Made by a program: the position numbers and the translations under genes
Part shown: positions 25,956 through 34,540 of the stretch, piece by piece
Numbering within the stretch: the first letter of the stretch is position 1
Layout of the letters: the number at the start of each line of letters is the position of its first letter
Assembly: GCA_947383145.1 (NCBI GenBank)
Contig: CANDCH010000015.1
Location: 1 to 52,660 of the forward strand
DNA length: 52,660 nt
Direction of reading: 5' to 3'
Origin: an uncultured bacterium
GTDB taxonomy: Bacteria > Bacillota > Clostridia > Oscillospirales > Oscillospiraceae
Notes under the pieces: model-generated
What the model saw: the letters and a program-made list of their open reading frames with translations, nothing else
Database searches by the model: none
What the model was told of the DNA's origin: nothing

Positions 25956-27350
25956 ATGGAACGCATCACCATCGCCTCCGTCTTCGCCGGCGGCGAGCGC
26001 CTGAACGGCCGGACCGTCACCGTCATGGGCTGGGCCAAAACCATCCGGGATATGAAGACCTTCGGGTTTATTGAGCTCAACGACGGCTCCTGCTTCAAAA
26101 ACCTCCAGATCGTCATGGACGCGGGCGCGCTGGACAATTATAAAGAGATCGCCGGACAGAACGTGGGCGCGTCCCTCATCGTCACCGGCACGGTGGCGCT
26201 CACGCCGGAGGCCAAGCAGCCCCTGGAAATCAAGGCCGCCTCCATCGCGGTGGAGGGTCCCTCCTCCCCCGAGTACCCCCTGCAAAAGAAGCGCCACAGC
26301 GTGGAGTACCTGCGCACCATCCAGCACCTGCGGCCCCGAACCAACCTGTTCTCCGCCGCCTTCCGGGTGCGCTCCGTGGCCGCCCACGCCGTCCACTGCT
26401 TCTTCCAGGACCGGGGCTTCGTCTATATCCACACCCCCATCATCACCGCCTCCGACTGCGAGGGCGCGGGCGAGATGTTCCAGGTGACCACCCTGGACGT
26501 GAACAACCCGCCCCGCCTGCCGGACGGCGCCGTGGACTGGTCCAAGGATTTCTTCGGCAAGCGCGCCAACCTCACCGTGTCCGGCCAGCTCAACGCGGAG
26601 AACTTCGCCATGGCCTTCGGCAGCGTGTACACCTTCGGCCCCACCTTCCGGGCGGAGAACTCCAACACCCAGCGCCACGCCGCCGAGTTCTGGATGATCG
26701 AGCCGGAGATGGCCTTTGCCGACCTGACGGACTATATGGACACCGCCGAGGCCATGATTAAGCACATCATCAACACCGTGATGGACAGGTGCCCCGACGA
26801 GATGGACTTTTTCAACTCCTTCGTGGACAAGGGGCTGAAGGAGCGGCTGCGCCACGTGGCGTCCTCCGATTTTGCCCGGGTGAGCTACACCGACGCCATC
26901 GAGATTTTGAAGAAGAACAACGACAAGTTCGACTACAAGGCGGAGTGGGGCTGCGACCTCCAGACCGAGCACGAGCGCTATCTCACCGAGCAGGTGTTTC
27001 AAAAGCCGGTGTTCGTCACCGACTACCCCAAGGACATCAAGGCGTTTTACATGCGCCTCAACGACGACGGAAAAACCGTCGCCGCCGCCGACTGCCTGGT
27101 GCCGGGCATCGGGGAGATCATCGGCGGCTCCCAGCGTGAGGAGCGCCTGGATATGCTGGAGGAGCGCATGGCCCAGCTGGGCCTGAATCCCGCCGACTAC
27201 TGGTGGTATCTGGACCTGCGGCGCTATGGCTCCTGCCGCCACGCCGGGTTCGGCCTGGGCTTCGAGCGGATGGTGATGTACCTCACCGGCATCAGCAACA
27301 TCCGGGACGTGGAGCTCCACCCCCGCACCGTGGGCAGCGCGGACTTCTAA
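25956..27350 (+). CDS. asnS: Asparaginyl-tRNA synthetase
   Basis: A class IIb aminoacyl-tRNA synthetase of 464 residues that charges tRNA-Asn with asparagine. The N-terminal OB-fold ([22 protein letters not shown]) binds the anticodon. Motif 2 is [21 protein letters not shown] and motif 3 is [13 protein letters not shown]. The Asn-specific pattern in [11 protein letters not shown] and LELHPR-type ending (VELHPRTVG) support AsnS over AspS. GAGGG precedes ATG 25956. Length is normal. No T-box leader is seen. Confidence 0.96.
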   Translation: MERITIASVFAGGERLNGRTVTVMGWAKTIRDMKTFGFIELNDGSCFKNLQIVMDAGALDNYKEIAGQNVGASLIVTGTVALTPEAKQPLEIKAASIAVEGPSSPEYPLQKKRHSVEYLRTIQHLRPRTNLFSAAFRVRSVAAHAVHCFFQDRGFVYIHTPIITASDCEGAGEMFQVTTLDVNNPPRLPDGAVDWSKDFFGKRANLTVSGQLNAENFAMAFGSVYTFGPTFRAENSNTQRHAAEFWMIEPEMAFADLTDYMDTAEAMIKHIINTVMDRCPDEMDFFNSFVDKGLKERLRHVASSDFARVSYTDAIEILKKNNDKFDYKAEWGCDLQTEHERYLTEQVFQKPVFVTDYPKDIKAFYMRLNDDGKTVAAADCLVPGIGEIIGGSQREERLDMLEERMAQLGLNPADYWWYLDLRRYGSCRHAGFGLGFERMVMYLTGISNIRDVELHPRTVGSADF

Positions 27351-27368
27351 AAAACGGGCGGAATCCCG

Positions 27369-27454
27369 AAAAAAGGAGCGCACACCGCCCCGGCGGTGTG
27401 CGCTCTGCCATGATGAGCACGCAAAAGGCCTGACGGGCGGCGCGTCCGTCAGGC
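27369..27454. other. Two strong hairpins between asnS and the YbaK gene
   Basis: The first hairpin has a 13-14 bp perfect stem (27376-27389 with 27392-27405). The T run that would make it a terminator lies on the minus strand (27374-27369), not on the asnS strand. The second has a 9-bp stem (27428-27436 with 27446-27454) and ends 16 bases before the next start codon. The first may stop antisense transcription or act as a processing or stability element for asnS mRNA. Confidence 0.6.
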
Positions 27455-27469
27455 GGATGGGAGGACACT

Positions 27470-27946
27470 ATGTCAATCGAAAAAGTCAAAACCTATTTCA
27501 GCCAATACGGCATGGCCGGCCGGATCAGGGAGTTCAGCGTATCCAGCGCCACGGTGGAGCTGGCGGCGCAGGCGCTGGACTGCCAGCCCTGCCGGATCGC
27601 GAAAACGCTCTCCTTCCTGGCGGACGGCCGCCCTATCCTCATCGTCGCCGCCGGCGACGCCAAAATAGACAACCCCAAATACAAGGCCCAGTTCGGCACG
27701 AAGGCGAAAATGCTCGCCCCCCAGGAGGCGGAGGCGCTGGTCGGCCACGCGGTGGGCGGCGTGTGCCCCTTCGCCGTCAACGAGGGCGTCGCGGTCTATC
27801 TGGACGAATCCCTCCGGCGGTTCGACACGGTGTTCCCCGCCTGCGGCAGCGGAAACAGCGCCATTGAGCTGTCCATCCCGGAGCTGGAGCGGTATTCGAA
27901 CTATACCGCCTGGATCGACGTCTGCAAGGGCTGGCGGGAGGGCTGA
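27470..27946 (+). CDS. YbaK/EbsC-type aminoacyl-tRNA deacylase
   Basis: A 158-residue trans-editing protein of the YbaK/ProX/EbsC fold, which hydrolyses mischarged aminoacyl-tRNAs. Family features include CRIAKTLSFLADGRPILIVAAGD with the conserved Lys, GTKAKMLAPQEAE, the GG-V-PF motif VGGVCPFAV and the closing IELSIPEL. GGGAGG precedes ATG 27470. It follows asnS but the two hairpins between suggest separate control. Which amino acid it removes cannot be told from the sequence. Confidence 0.88.
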   Translation: MSIEKVKTYFSQYGMAGRIREFSVSSATVELAAQALDCQPCRIAKTLSFLADGRPILIVAAGDAKIDNPKYKAQFGTKAKMLAPQEAEALVGHAVGGVCPFAVNEGVAVYLDESLRRFDTVFPACGSGNSAIELSIPELERYSNYTAWIDVCKGWREG

Positions 27947-27954
27947 GCCCGGGC

Positions 27955-28695
27955 CTACGCCTGCACGTCCACCTGAGGGCCGGAGGCGGGGGCGGCAACG
28001 GCCTGGGCCGTGTCCACGGCGGACGCGTACCCCTGTACGGCCGCGTCCAAAGACTTTACGGCGGCGCCCAACTGCTCCGCCTGGGCCCGCAGCTCCATCT
28101 TGGTGGCGGTGAGCTGATCCGCCTGCCGGTTGGCGATCTCCGTCTCCCGGAAATAGCCCGACTCCCGGATGGCCCGCATGGCCTGACTCCGGCGGAGCTC
28201 CTGCTTGATGCGCTGCGCCTCCCGGCGCTTATTCTCCCGGTCCAGCCGCTTCTGGCGGGCCCGGGCCAGCTGCTCCCGGCTGATCTCCAGTTTCTTTTTG
28301 TTGGCCCGGGTCACCGCCTTTTTCAGCTGGGACACGGCGGCCTTGATCTGGTCGGCGTGGTCCGGGTCGGACCTCCGGGCCGCCTCCAGCTGAACGATGC
28401 GGCGGCGGGCATATCCGGCCGCGGCGCTGGCCTGGGCCTGGGTCCGGGCGCGGCTGAGGCGGGCATAGGCCTCCAGGGGAGCGTCTCCATATCGGGGCGC
28501 GGTCTTGGCCAGCTTGAACTTCTCCCGCTGGGCGTCCGCCTTTTCCTTGGCGTCCCGGATCATCTCCGCCAGGGACGTCCGGCTGTCCTCCTGCTTTTTC
28601 AGCGACTGCGCTAGCAGGCTGCTCTGACGTTCCTCCGTCTGGCCCAGCGCGGCCTGCTCCTCCCGGCCCGCGCCGGACACCGGCTGAATCCCCAT
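27955..28695 (-). CDS. Hypothetical coiled-coil protein
   Basis: A 246-residue, highly charged protein, rich in Ala, Lys, Arg, Glu and Gln with almost no hydrophobic stretch. Heptad-like helices run from about residue 25 to 225 (KKQEDSRTSLAEMIRDAKEK, AKEKADAQREKFKLA, RLDRENKRREAQRIKQEL). No signal peptide or membrane helix is present. AAAGGGGGGAAG lies upstream of ATG 28695. No family was recognised; it resembles lineage-specific Oscillospiraceae proteins of unknown role. It converges with the YbaK gene, with eight bases between their ends and no terminator visible. Confidence 0.7.
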   Translation of the reverse strand: MGIQPVSGAGREEQAALGQTEERQSSLLAQSLKKQEDSRTSLAEMIRDAKEKADAQREKFKLAKTAPRYGDAPLEAYARLSRARTQAQASAAAGYARRRIVQLEAARRSDPDHADQIKAAVSQLKKAVTRANKKKLEISREQLARARQKRLDRENKRREAQRIKQELRRSQAMRAIRESGYFRETEIANRQADQLTATKMELRAQAEQLGAAVKSLDAAVQGYASAVDTAQAVAAPASGPQVDVQA

Positions 28696-28766
28696 ATTCT
28701 TCCCCCCTTTCCATTCCTTTACCTAATATATCGGCTGGACCGGGGGAAAAGGAAAGGGGAAGACCG

Positions 28767-30158
28767 TTATTTTTTTCCCGGCCGGGGCATGAGCGGCGTG
28801 CCCTCGGCGTCCATCCGCCGGAACAGATAGGCCAGGATGGCGGCGGCCGCGGCGGCCAGCGCCACCTCCGCCACGGTCTGGGCGCAGGCCAGGCCGTACA
28901 GCGGGAAAAAGAAGTTCAAAATGTACAAAGCGGGGATCTCCAGCACGATCTTGCGCAGGACGGCAAACAGCAGGGCGTACTGCCCCAGGCCGCAGGCCTG
29001 GAACACGCCCACCGCCAGAAAATCCAGGCACAGGAAGGGCTGGGCCACGCACATGCACCGCAGGAACCGGGAGCCGTAGGCCACCACGGCCTCGGTCTTC
29101 ATGAACAGGCCGATAAGGGGACCGGAGGCGAAGAAATAGCACACCGAAACCACGGCCATAAAGGACAGGGATATCCTTTCCGCGAACAGAACGGCCTTTT
29201 TCAGCCGGGGGACGTTGCCGCCGCCGTAGTTGTAGCTCACCAGGGGCATCAGGCCCTGGGAAATGCCCATGGCGACGTACATGGGAATCATGTTGATTTT
29301 GTAGGCGATGCCCATGGCGGCGATGGCGTCCGGCCCGAAGGCGGCGGTGAAGTTGTTGAGCACCGTCATGCCGGTGACGTTGAGCAGGTTCTGAATGGAG
29401 GCGGGCACCCCCACGCCGAACACCCCTCTCACCAGCGCCCTGCGGGGCCGCGCCATGGCGGGCCGGACGCAGACATAGGTGTTTCCCCGCCGGACGAACA
29501 GCAGGACAAAAAAGTACAGACAGGCGAAGCAGTTGGACAGGAAGGTGGCCAGCCCCGCCCCCGCCGCCCCCATGCCCAGCCCCCAGGGGAGGATAAAAAT
29601 GGGGTCCAGCACAATGTTCAGGGCGCAGCCGCTCATGGCGCCGACGCTGGCGTGGAGGGTGGCCCCCTCCGCCCGCACCAGGTAGGCCAGCACCACGTTG
29701 AGGATGGCGGGCACCGCCCCCCAGCTCACCGTCCAGCGCATATACTCCAGCGTGGCGGCGCCGGTGGCGCCGTCCGCCCCCAGCACCCCAAGCAGCGGGA
29801 CGCGGAACACCGTGGCCAGCGCGGAAAACAGCACGCCGCTGAGCAGCGCGCAGTAAAAGCCGAAGGCGGAGCTCCGGCGCACGGTGTCGTAATCCTTCGC
29901 CCCCAGGGAGCGGCTCATCATGCTGCTGGAGCCCACGCCGAAGAGGTTGTTCACCGCGTTGAACGCCAGAAGCACCGGCGCGGCCAGCGTGACGGCGGAG
30001 TTCTGGATGGGGTCCTCAAGCATCCCCACAAAATAGGTGTCCGCCAGGTTGTACAGCACCATCACCAGCGAGCTGAGGACGGTGGGGACGGACAGGGCCA
30101 GCACCGCCCTGGGAATGGGCATCCGTTCAAAGAGCTCGGTTTTCCGCGTATCTTCCAT
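28767..30158 (-). CDS. MATE-family efflux transporter
   Basis: A 463-residue, 12-helix multidrug and toxic-compound exporter. The family pattern is seen in PTVLSSLVMVLYNLADTYFVG near the N-terminus and in the matching second half (GVPASIQNLLNVTGMTVLNNF). MATE proteins exchange Na+ or H+ for drugs across the membrane. The promoter at 30263-30291 and a 15-base inverted repeat in its leader suggest regulation by a local repressor, which is not encoded nearby. A second, different MATE gene lies at 38228. Confidence 0.9.
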   Translation of the reverse strand: MEDTRKTELFERMPIPRAVLALSVPTVLSSLVMVLYNLADTYFVGMLEDPIQNSAVTLAAPVLLAFNAVNNLFGVGSSSMMSRSLGAKDYDTVRRSSAFGFYCALLSGVLFSALATVFRVPLLGVLGADGATGAATLEYMRWTVSWGAVPAILNVVLAYLVRAEGATLHASVGAMSGCALNIVLDPIFILPWGLGMGAAGAGLATFLSNCFACLYFFVLLFVRRGNTYVCVRPAMARPRRALVRGVFGVGVPASIQNLLNVTGMTVLNNFTAAFGPDAIAAMGIAYKINMIPMYVAMGISQGLMPLVSYNYGGGNVPRLKKAVLFAERISLSFMAVVSVCYFFASGPLIGLFMKTEAVVAYGSRFLRCMCVAQPFLCLDFLAVGVFQACGLGQYALLFAVLRKIVLEIPALYILNFFFPLYGLACAQTVAEVALAAAAAAILAYLFRRMDAEGTPLMPRPGKK

Positions 30159-30228
30159 GGGCGTTCCTCAATTTCAGTCGTAGTCGGCGGCCCTGCTTCG
30201 GGCTTCATAAAACGGCGCTCGCGCGTAC

Positions 30229-30291
30229 AACGCAAGTTGCGTTTTTCCACCGCGCCGTCTCTATTATAGCATTCCCCAGCGAAGATGGAAA
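30229..30291 (-). promoter_or_regulatory. Promoter and operator-like repeat of the MATE gene
   Basis: On the minus strand, TTTCCA (30291-30286) and TATAAT (30268-30263) are 17 bases apart. About 20 bases downstream of the -10 box is a perfect inverted repeat, AACGCAA-G-TTGCGTT (30229-30243), placed to block transcription if bound. Confidence 0.6.
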
Positions 30292-30305
30292 GGTCAATTT
30301 TGAAC

Positions 30306-30344
30306 AAAAATGCCCTCCGCCGGATTCCGGCGGAGGGCGCTTTT
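30306..30344. terminator. Terminator of the ABC exporter operon
   Basis: A 12-bp perfect stem (30312-30323 with 30327-30338) is followed on the minus strand by A and five T (30310-30306). Four T also follow on the plus strand. Confidence 0.88.
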
Positions 30345-30349
30345 CGCGA

Positions 30350-32179
30350 TTATGCCCCCAGCACCTTCGCCGCGTTTTCCTCGGCGAACTGCTTGCTGTA
30401 CAGGTCGTGGTAGTAGCCCCGGGCCCGGAGCAGGGACTGGTGAGTGCCCTGCTCCACAATCCTGCCGTCCTTGACCACCAGGATCATATCCGCCTTGCGG
30501 ATGGTGGAAAGCCGGTGGGCGATGAGGAAGGAGGTGCGGTTCCGAAGCAGGTGGTCAATGGCGTTTTGGATATACTGCTCGGTCTGGGTGTCAATGGAGG
30601 AGGTGGCCTCATCCAGCACAAAGATCCGCGGGTCGGCCAGCACCGCCCGGGCAAAGGAGATCAGCTGCTTTTCGCCGGTGGACAGGCGGTCGCCCTCCTC
30701 GCCCACGTCGCTGTCCCAGCCCTTTTCCAGCTTGGCCGCCACCTGGTCCGCCGACACGGCCCGGGCCGCCGCCTCAATCTCGGCGTCGGAGGCGTCCAGC
30801 CGCCCGTAGCGGATGTTCTCCCGGACAGACCCGGAAAACAGGTGGGGGCTTTGCAGCACATAGCCGATGTTGGAATGGAGCCAGAGCTGGCTGCGCTCCC
30901 GGTAGTCCCGGCCGTCGATGAGAATCTGGCCCTGGGTGGGCTCAAAGAACCGGCAGGCCAGATTGACCAGGGTGGACTTGCCCGCCCCCGTCTCCCCCAC
31001 GATGGCCACGGTGGTCCCCGCCGGGATTTTCAGATTGAAGTGCTCCAGCACGTTGTCCCCGCCGTCGGGATAGCGGAAGGTCACGTCCCGGAACTCGATC
31101 TCCCCTTCCAGCGGCTCCCAGTTCTCCCGCTTGGGGGCGAAGCAGTCGCCGTATTTCTCCACCACCTCCGGCGTGTCGGTGACCTGGGGCTTCTCGTCCA
31201 ACAGGCCGGTGACCCGCTCGATGGACGCCTGGACGGCGATGAACTCCGCCAGATTGCCCGTCAGGTTCTGGATGGGCTCGAAGATGTTCATGGCGTAGGT
31301 GATGAAGGCGGACAGGGTGGCGATCTCCATCACCTGCCCCTCCACCAGCCAGCCCCCCCGCAGCAGCACGATGGCCACCGTCAGGGTGGAGAAGAACAGG
31401 GTCGCCGGGATATACACCGCGTTGAGCCTTGCCGCCCGGACGGCGGAGCGGTTCATATTCCCCGTCAGGTCCTTGAAGCCCTTGATGCTCTGCTCCTCGA
31501 TGACCAGAGTTTTGGTGGTCTTGGCCCCGGTGATGCCCTCGTTGAAGGCCCCGGTGATTTTGGAGTTGATCTTGCGCACCTTCCGGGTCCAGTGGAGGAT
31601 GCGGGGCTGAAACCAGCCGGTGAGGGCCGCCGCGAAGGGCACCACCAGCATGACCACCAGGGCCAGACGCCAGTTGAGCAGCAGCATGGCGGCGAAGGAG
31701 CCCGTCACATAGAACAGGGCGTCGGCGATGTCCATCAGCCCCCAGGCGATGTTGCCGGCGATGCGGTTGGTGTCGTTGGTCACCCGGGTGAGGAGATAGC
31801 CCACCGGGGTCACGTTGAAGAAGGACAGGGACAGGGTCTGCAAATGCTCAAACAGGTCCCGGCGCAGGTCGCGGCCCAGATACATCTCAATGTGCATGGC
31901 CTGCCTGGTGGTGGCCACCACCAGCACGCTCTGGGCAGCGATGGCCGCCAGATAGCTCAGCGCGAAGGGGGCCAGCCCGTCCAGCGTGCCCGCCTCAATG
32001 AAGCTGGCGATGGCGTACTTCTGGAACAGGGGGAAGGACACGTCCACCGCAGCGGACAGCGCCATAAAGGCCACCATTCCGATGAAATACCCCTTGAAGC
32101 GGGCCAGAATGGGGACCAGCCGCCTCCAGATGGACCAGTCAAAAGCCTGGGTATACTCTTTCTCATCAAAGGCGGCCAT
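30350..32179 (-). CDS. Heterodimeric ABC exporter half, canonical ATP site (BmrD-like)
   Basis: A 609-residue ABC half-exporter: six membrane helices (about 25-330), then a nucleotide-binding domain with Walker A GETGAGKST, signature LSTGEKQLISFARA and Walker B IFVLDEATSSID, with the catalytic Glu present. The altered signature (LSTGEKQ in place of LSGGQ) together with the neighbour's degenerate Walker B matches heterodimers such as BmrCD, LmrCD and TM287/288, which export drugs. Its ATG overlaps the stop of the upstream partner by one base (TAATG). The terminator at 30306 ends the transcript. Confidence 0.92.
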   Translation of the reverse strand: MAAFDEKEYTQAFDWSIWRRLVPILARFKGYFIGMVAFMALSAAVDVSFPLFQKYAIASFIEAGTLDGLAPFALSYLAAIAAQSVLVVATTRQAMHIEMYLGRDLRRDLFEHLQTLSLSFFNVTPVGYLLTRVTNDTNRIAGNIAWGLMDIADALFYVTGSFAAMLLLNWRLALVVMLVVPFAAALTGWFQPRILHWTRKVRKINSKITGAFNEGITGAKTTKTLVIEEQSIKGFKDLTGNMNRSAVRAARLNAVYIPATLFFSTLTVAIVLLRGGWLVEGQVMEIATLSAFITYAMNIFEPIQNLTGNLAEFIAVQASIERVTGLLDEKPQVTDTPEVVEKYGDCFAPKRENWEPLEGEIEFRDVTFRYPDGGDNVLEHFNLKIPAGTTVAIVGETGAGKSTLVNLACRFFEPTQGQILIDGRDYRERSQLWLHSNIGYVLQSPHLFSGSVRENIRYGRLDASDAEIEAAARAVSADQVAAKLEKGWDSDVGEEGDRLSTGEKQLISFARAVLADPRIFVLDEATSSIDTQTEQYIQNAIDHLLRNRTSFLIAHRLSTIRKADMILVVKDGRIVEQGTHQSLLRARGYYHDLYSKQFAEENAAKVLGA

Positions 32180-34020
32180 TACGCCTCCCCTCCTTCCTCC
32201 ACCAGGGCGCGGTCGTCGCTGCTCATCTGGATGTCGTAAATTTCCTTATAGATGCCGGGCCGGGAGATCAGCTCGGCGTGGGTCCCGATGTCCGACACCC
32301 GGCCCCCGTCCAGCACCAGGATGCGGTCGGCCTGCATCAGCGTGGTCACCCGGTGGGAGATGAGGATGACGGTGGCCTGGGACATGCGCTCCTTCAGGGC
32401 GGCCCGGATCTTGGCGTCCGTCTCGGCGTCCACGGCGGACAGGGAGTCGTCAAACACCATCACCGGCGCGTTTTGCAGCAGCATACGGGCGATGGCCACC
32501 CGCTGCTTCTGCCCGCCGGACAGGGTGACTCCCCGCTCCCCCACCACGGTGTCATAGCCGTTTTGCAGATCGGCGATGGCCTCGTCCACGCAGGCGGTCC
32601 GGGCGCAGGCGCGCAGCTCCTCCTCCGGGGCGTCCGGCCGGGTGGCGGCGATGTTCTCCCGGATGGTCTGGGAGAACAGGAAAGGCTCCTGGAGCACCAG
32701 GCCCACCTGTCGCCGCAGGCTGGCCCGGCTGATGTCCCGGATGTCCACCCCGCCCACGGTGATGGTCCCCTGCCCCTCCCCCAGGTCATAGAGGCGGTCC
32801 AGCAGGTGGACCAGGGTGGACTTGCCGGACCCCGTCCCCCCCAGCACGGCGAAGGTGGACCCCCAGGGGATGGTGAAGGACACGTCCCGGAGGACCTCCT
32901 GCCCCTCATAGCCGAAGGCGACATGGTCGAACACGATATCTCCGCCCAGCGGCACATCCCCGGCGCCGGGCCGGTCGGCCTCCTCCTCCGCCCGGAGGAT
33001 GTGGCCCACCCGGTCCATGGACACCCCGGCCTTGCTCATCTCGGACAGCACCCGGCCCAGGGACCGCACCGGCCACGCCATGGCGCTGTTGTAGATGACG
33101 AACGCCTGAAAGTCGCCCAGGGTGATGGAGCCTTCCACCGCCGCCACGGTTCCGGCCACGATCACCGCCATGATCTGGAGGCAGACCAGGAACACGCCGG
33201 AGGCCCAGTAGACGCTGAGCACCTTGCCCAGCTCCACCCACAGGCTGGAAAAGCGGTTATTTTTCTGGGCGAAGCGGTCGATCTCAAACCGCTCCCGCCC
33301 GAAGGCCCGCACCACCCGGACGCCGGTGAGATTCTCCTGGGCGCAGGTGGTCAGCTCGCCCTCCGCCTCGTCGGCGGCCTGAAACCGGGCGGATATCTTG
33401 CCGTAAAACACCCCGGAGGCCAGCCCCGTCACCGGGATGAAGGCCAGGGGGATCAGGGCCAGCCTCCAGTTCATCATCAGCATGATGCCGGTGTACAGCG
33501 CGATGAGAAACACCGTGCGCAGCACCTCCATCAGCTGGTTGCACACGAAGGTCCGGATCACCTCCACATCGGAGGTGCACCGCTGGATGATGTCGCCGGT
33601 GGCGTGGGCGGTGTGCCAGTCAAAGCTGAGGCGCTGGATGTGGCTGTACAGGTTGTCCCGGAGCTTTTTCACAAAGCCCTCGGAGCCCTTGGCCAGGTTG
33701 ATCCGCATTCCGAAAATGCACACGCCCCGGACGGCGGCGGCCAGCACCACCGCCCCCGCCGCCATCCACAGGGCGGCCCAGGGGTCGCCGCGGAGCCGGT
33801 CCAGGGGGAGCAGCGCCCGGAGAAAGCCGGGCAGCTCTGGCTCCTCGCTGCCCAGCACCGAGTCCACGGTGACGCCGATGATCTGCGGAATGACCGCGTT
33901 GCACACGGTGTTCATGTATGCCAGCAGGATAGCCCCGGCGAAAAAGCCCCAGCTCCCCTGCAGATGCCGCAGGATGAGGGCGGTTTTGTCCCGCCGGGAC
34001 AGTTTGGTATTGGATTCCAT
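32179..34020 (-). CDS. Heterodimeric ABC exporter half, degenerate ATP site (BmrC-like)
   Basis: A 613-residue ABC half-exporter: six membrane helices followed by a nucleotide-binding domain with Walker A GGTGSGKST, signature TLSGGQKQR and H-loop LISHR. Walker B reads VMVFDDSLSAVD: the catalytic Glu is Asp, as in BmrC-type partners whose own site does not hydrolyse ATP efficiently. ATG 34020 is chosen because it follows GGGAGAA and marks the start of homology. Only 37 bases separate it from the terminator at 34058-34087, leaving no space for a promoter. Expression must therefore come through that terminator from the leader-peptide promoter. Confidence 0.93.
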   Translation of the reverse strand: MESNTKLSRRDKTALILRHLQGSWGFFAGAILLAYMNTVCNAVIPQIIGVTVDSVLGSEEPELPGFLRALLPLDRLRGDPWAALWMAAGAVVLAAAVRGVCIFGMRINLAKGSEGFVKKLRDNLYSHIQRLSFDWHTAHATGDIIQRCTSDVEVIRTFVCNQLMEVLRTVFLIALYTGIMLMMNWRLALIPLAFIPVTGLASGVFYGKISARFQAADEAEGELTTCAQENLTGVRVVRAFGRERFEIDRFAQKNNRFSSLWVELGKVLSVYWASGVFLVCLQIMAVIVAGTVAAVEGSITLGDFQAFVIYNSAMAWPVRSLGRVLSEMSKAGVSMDRVGHILRAEEEADRPGAGDVPLGGDIVFDHVAFGYEGQEVLRDVSFTIPWGSTFAVLGGTGSGKSTLVHLLDRLYDLGEGQGTITVGGVDIRDISRASLRRQVGLVLQEPFLFSQTIRENIAATRPDAPEEELRACARTACVDEAIADLQNGYDTVVGERGVTLSGGQKQRVAIARMLLQNAPVMVFDDSLSAVDAETDAKIRAALKERMSQATVILISHRVTTLMQADRILVLDGGRVSDIGTHAELISRPGIYKEIYDIQMSSDDRALVEEGGEA

Positions 34021-34057
34021 CGAATTCTCCCTTCCCAGTACAGTGGTTGACAGACGC

Positions 34058-34087
34058 AAAAAAGCGCCCCTCTGGACAGAGGGGCGC
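34058..34087 (-). terminator. Terminator between leader peptide A and the exporter (attenuator)
   Basis: A 10-bp stem (34064-34073 with 34078-34087) is followed by six T on the minus strand. It lies between peptide A and the exporter start, 29 bases after the peptide stop. Its stem differs from the second copy (34345-34369) by a C-G to T-A exchange that keeps pairing. Confidence 0.9.
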
Positions 34088-34116
34088 GGCAAACCAACGG
34101 TGCGGAAAGGAGAATC

Positions 34117-34221
34117 CTATCCCCGCCCAAAGGCGCACAAATACCCCAACGGTCCACTCTTTCCATGGAAAAACGCGGCATTGGCCCCAAAGCCCCAAAA
34201 ATTAGCGGCGGTAATCATCAT
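34117..34221 (-). CDS. 34-residue leader or signal peptide A
   Basis: A complete small gene: consensus promoter (34267-34295), AAAGGAGG eight bases before ATG 34221, 34 codons, TAG stop. The product begins MMITAANFWGFG and ends SGPLGYLCAFGRG. It is the same length as peptide B, and the aligned positions 22-32 share the pattern SG-x-LGYLC-x-x-G, so the two are homologous. It is directly upstream of a terminator and then the exporter genes. The best reading is a leader peptide whose translation decides whether transcription passes the terminator, as known for bmrB in front of bmrCD. A secreted or modified peptide exported by the ABC pair is the alternative. Confidence 0.78.
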   Translation of the reverse strand: MMITAANFWGFGANAAFFHGKSGPLGYLCAFGRG

Positions 34222-34266
34222 GGTGTGCGCCTCCTTTCGTCGTGTAATCAGTTCACAGTGTTGCCC

Positions 34267-34295
34267 AGTATATTCCTTCTCCCCGGCGTTGTCAA
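34267..34295 (-). promoter_or_regulatory. Sigma-A promoter A of the exporter operon
   Basis: On the minus strand, TTGACA (34295-34290) and TATACT (34272-34267) are 17 bases apart, a full consensus. The -35 box sits in the palindrome GTTGTCAAC (34288-34296), a feature shared with promoter B. Confidence 0.9.
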
Positions 34296-34338
34296 CCCTT
34301 TTTTTCGTCAATGGAGAGGAAATTTTCCGCCTGAGCGC

Positions 34339-34369
34339 AAAAAAGCGTCCCTCTGGACCAGAGGGACGC
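34339..34369 (-). terminator. Terminator of peptide B cassette
   Basis: A 10-bp or longer stem (34345-34354 with 34360-34369) is followed by six T on the minus strand, 19 bases after the peptide B stop. It is clearly related to the terminator at 34058-34087. Confidence 0.9.
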
Positions 34370-34388
34370 CCGCCAAGGGGAAGCCGGA

Positions 34389-34493
34389 TTATTTAAGCCC
34401 GCACAGGCACAGATACCCCAGCAGCCCGCTGTTCTCGATTTTGCCCTCATCCTTGTAGAGGAGCTTTACCTCCATGATCTTGTTGAAGTCCAT
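34389..34493 (-). CDS. 34-residue leader or signal peptide B
   Basis: A second complete small gene: promoter 34541-34569, AAGGAGG nine bases before ATG 34493, 34 codons, TAA stop, then its own terminator. The product begins MDFNKIMEVKLLYKDEG and ends SGLLGYLCLCGLK. The first 20 residues differ fully from peptide A, while SG-L-LGYLC-x-x-G is kept at the same distance from both ends. Selection is therefore on the C-terminal peptide and the total length. It has no export signal and no protease site of the double-Gly type. Function is unknown; it is probably a paralogue of peptide A acting in the same circuit. Confidence 0.75.
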   Translation of the reverse strand: MDFNKIMEVKLLYKDEGKIENSGLLGYLCLCGLK

Positions 34494-34540
34494 CCTTCAG
34501 CGCCTCCTTCCATCCTGGAATGATCTCTCATTTCGGGCTC

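Noticed and set aside
27376-27405. Ordinary terminator of asnS
   Set aside because: The stem is good but no T run follows on the plus strand; six T lie on the other strand.
34117-34493. The two small peptides as AgrD-type autoinducer precursors
   Set aside because: They lack the amphipathic leader and the acidic, Pro-containing C-terminal tail of AgrD, and no AgrB is present. They are each followed at once by a terminator and the exporter.
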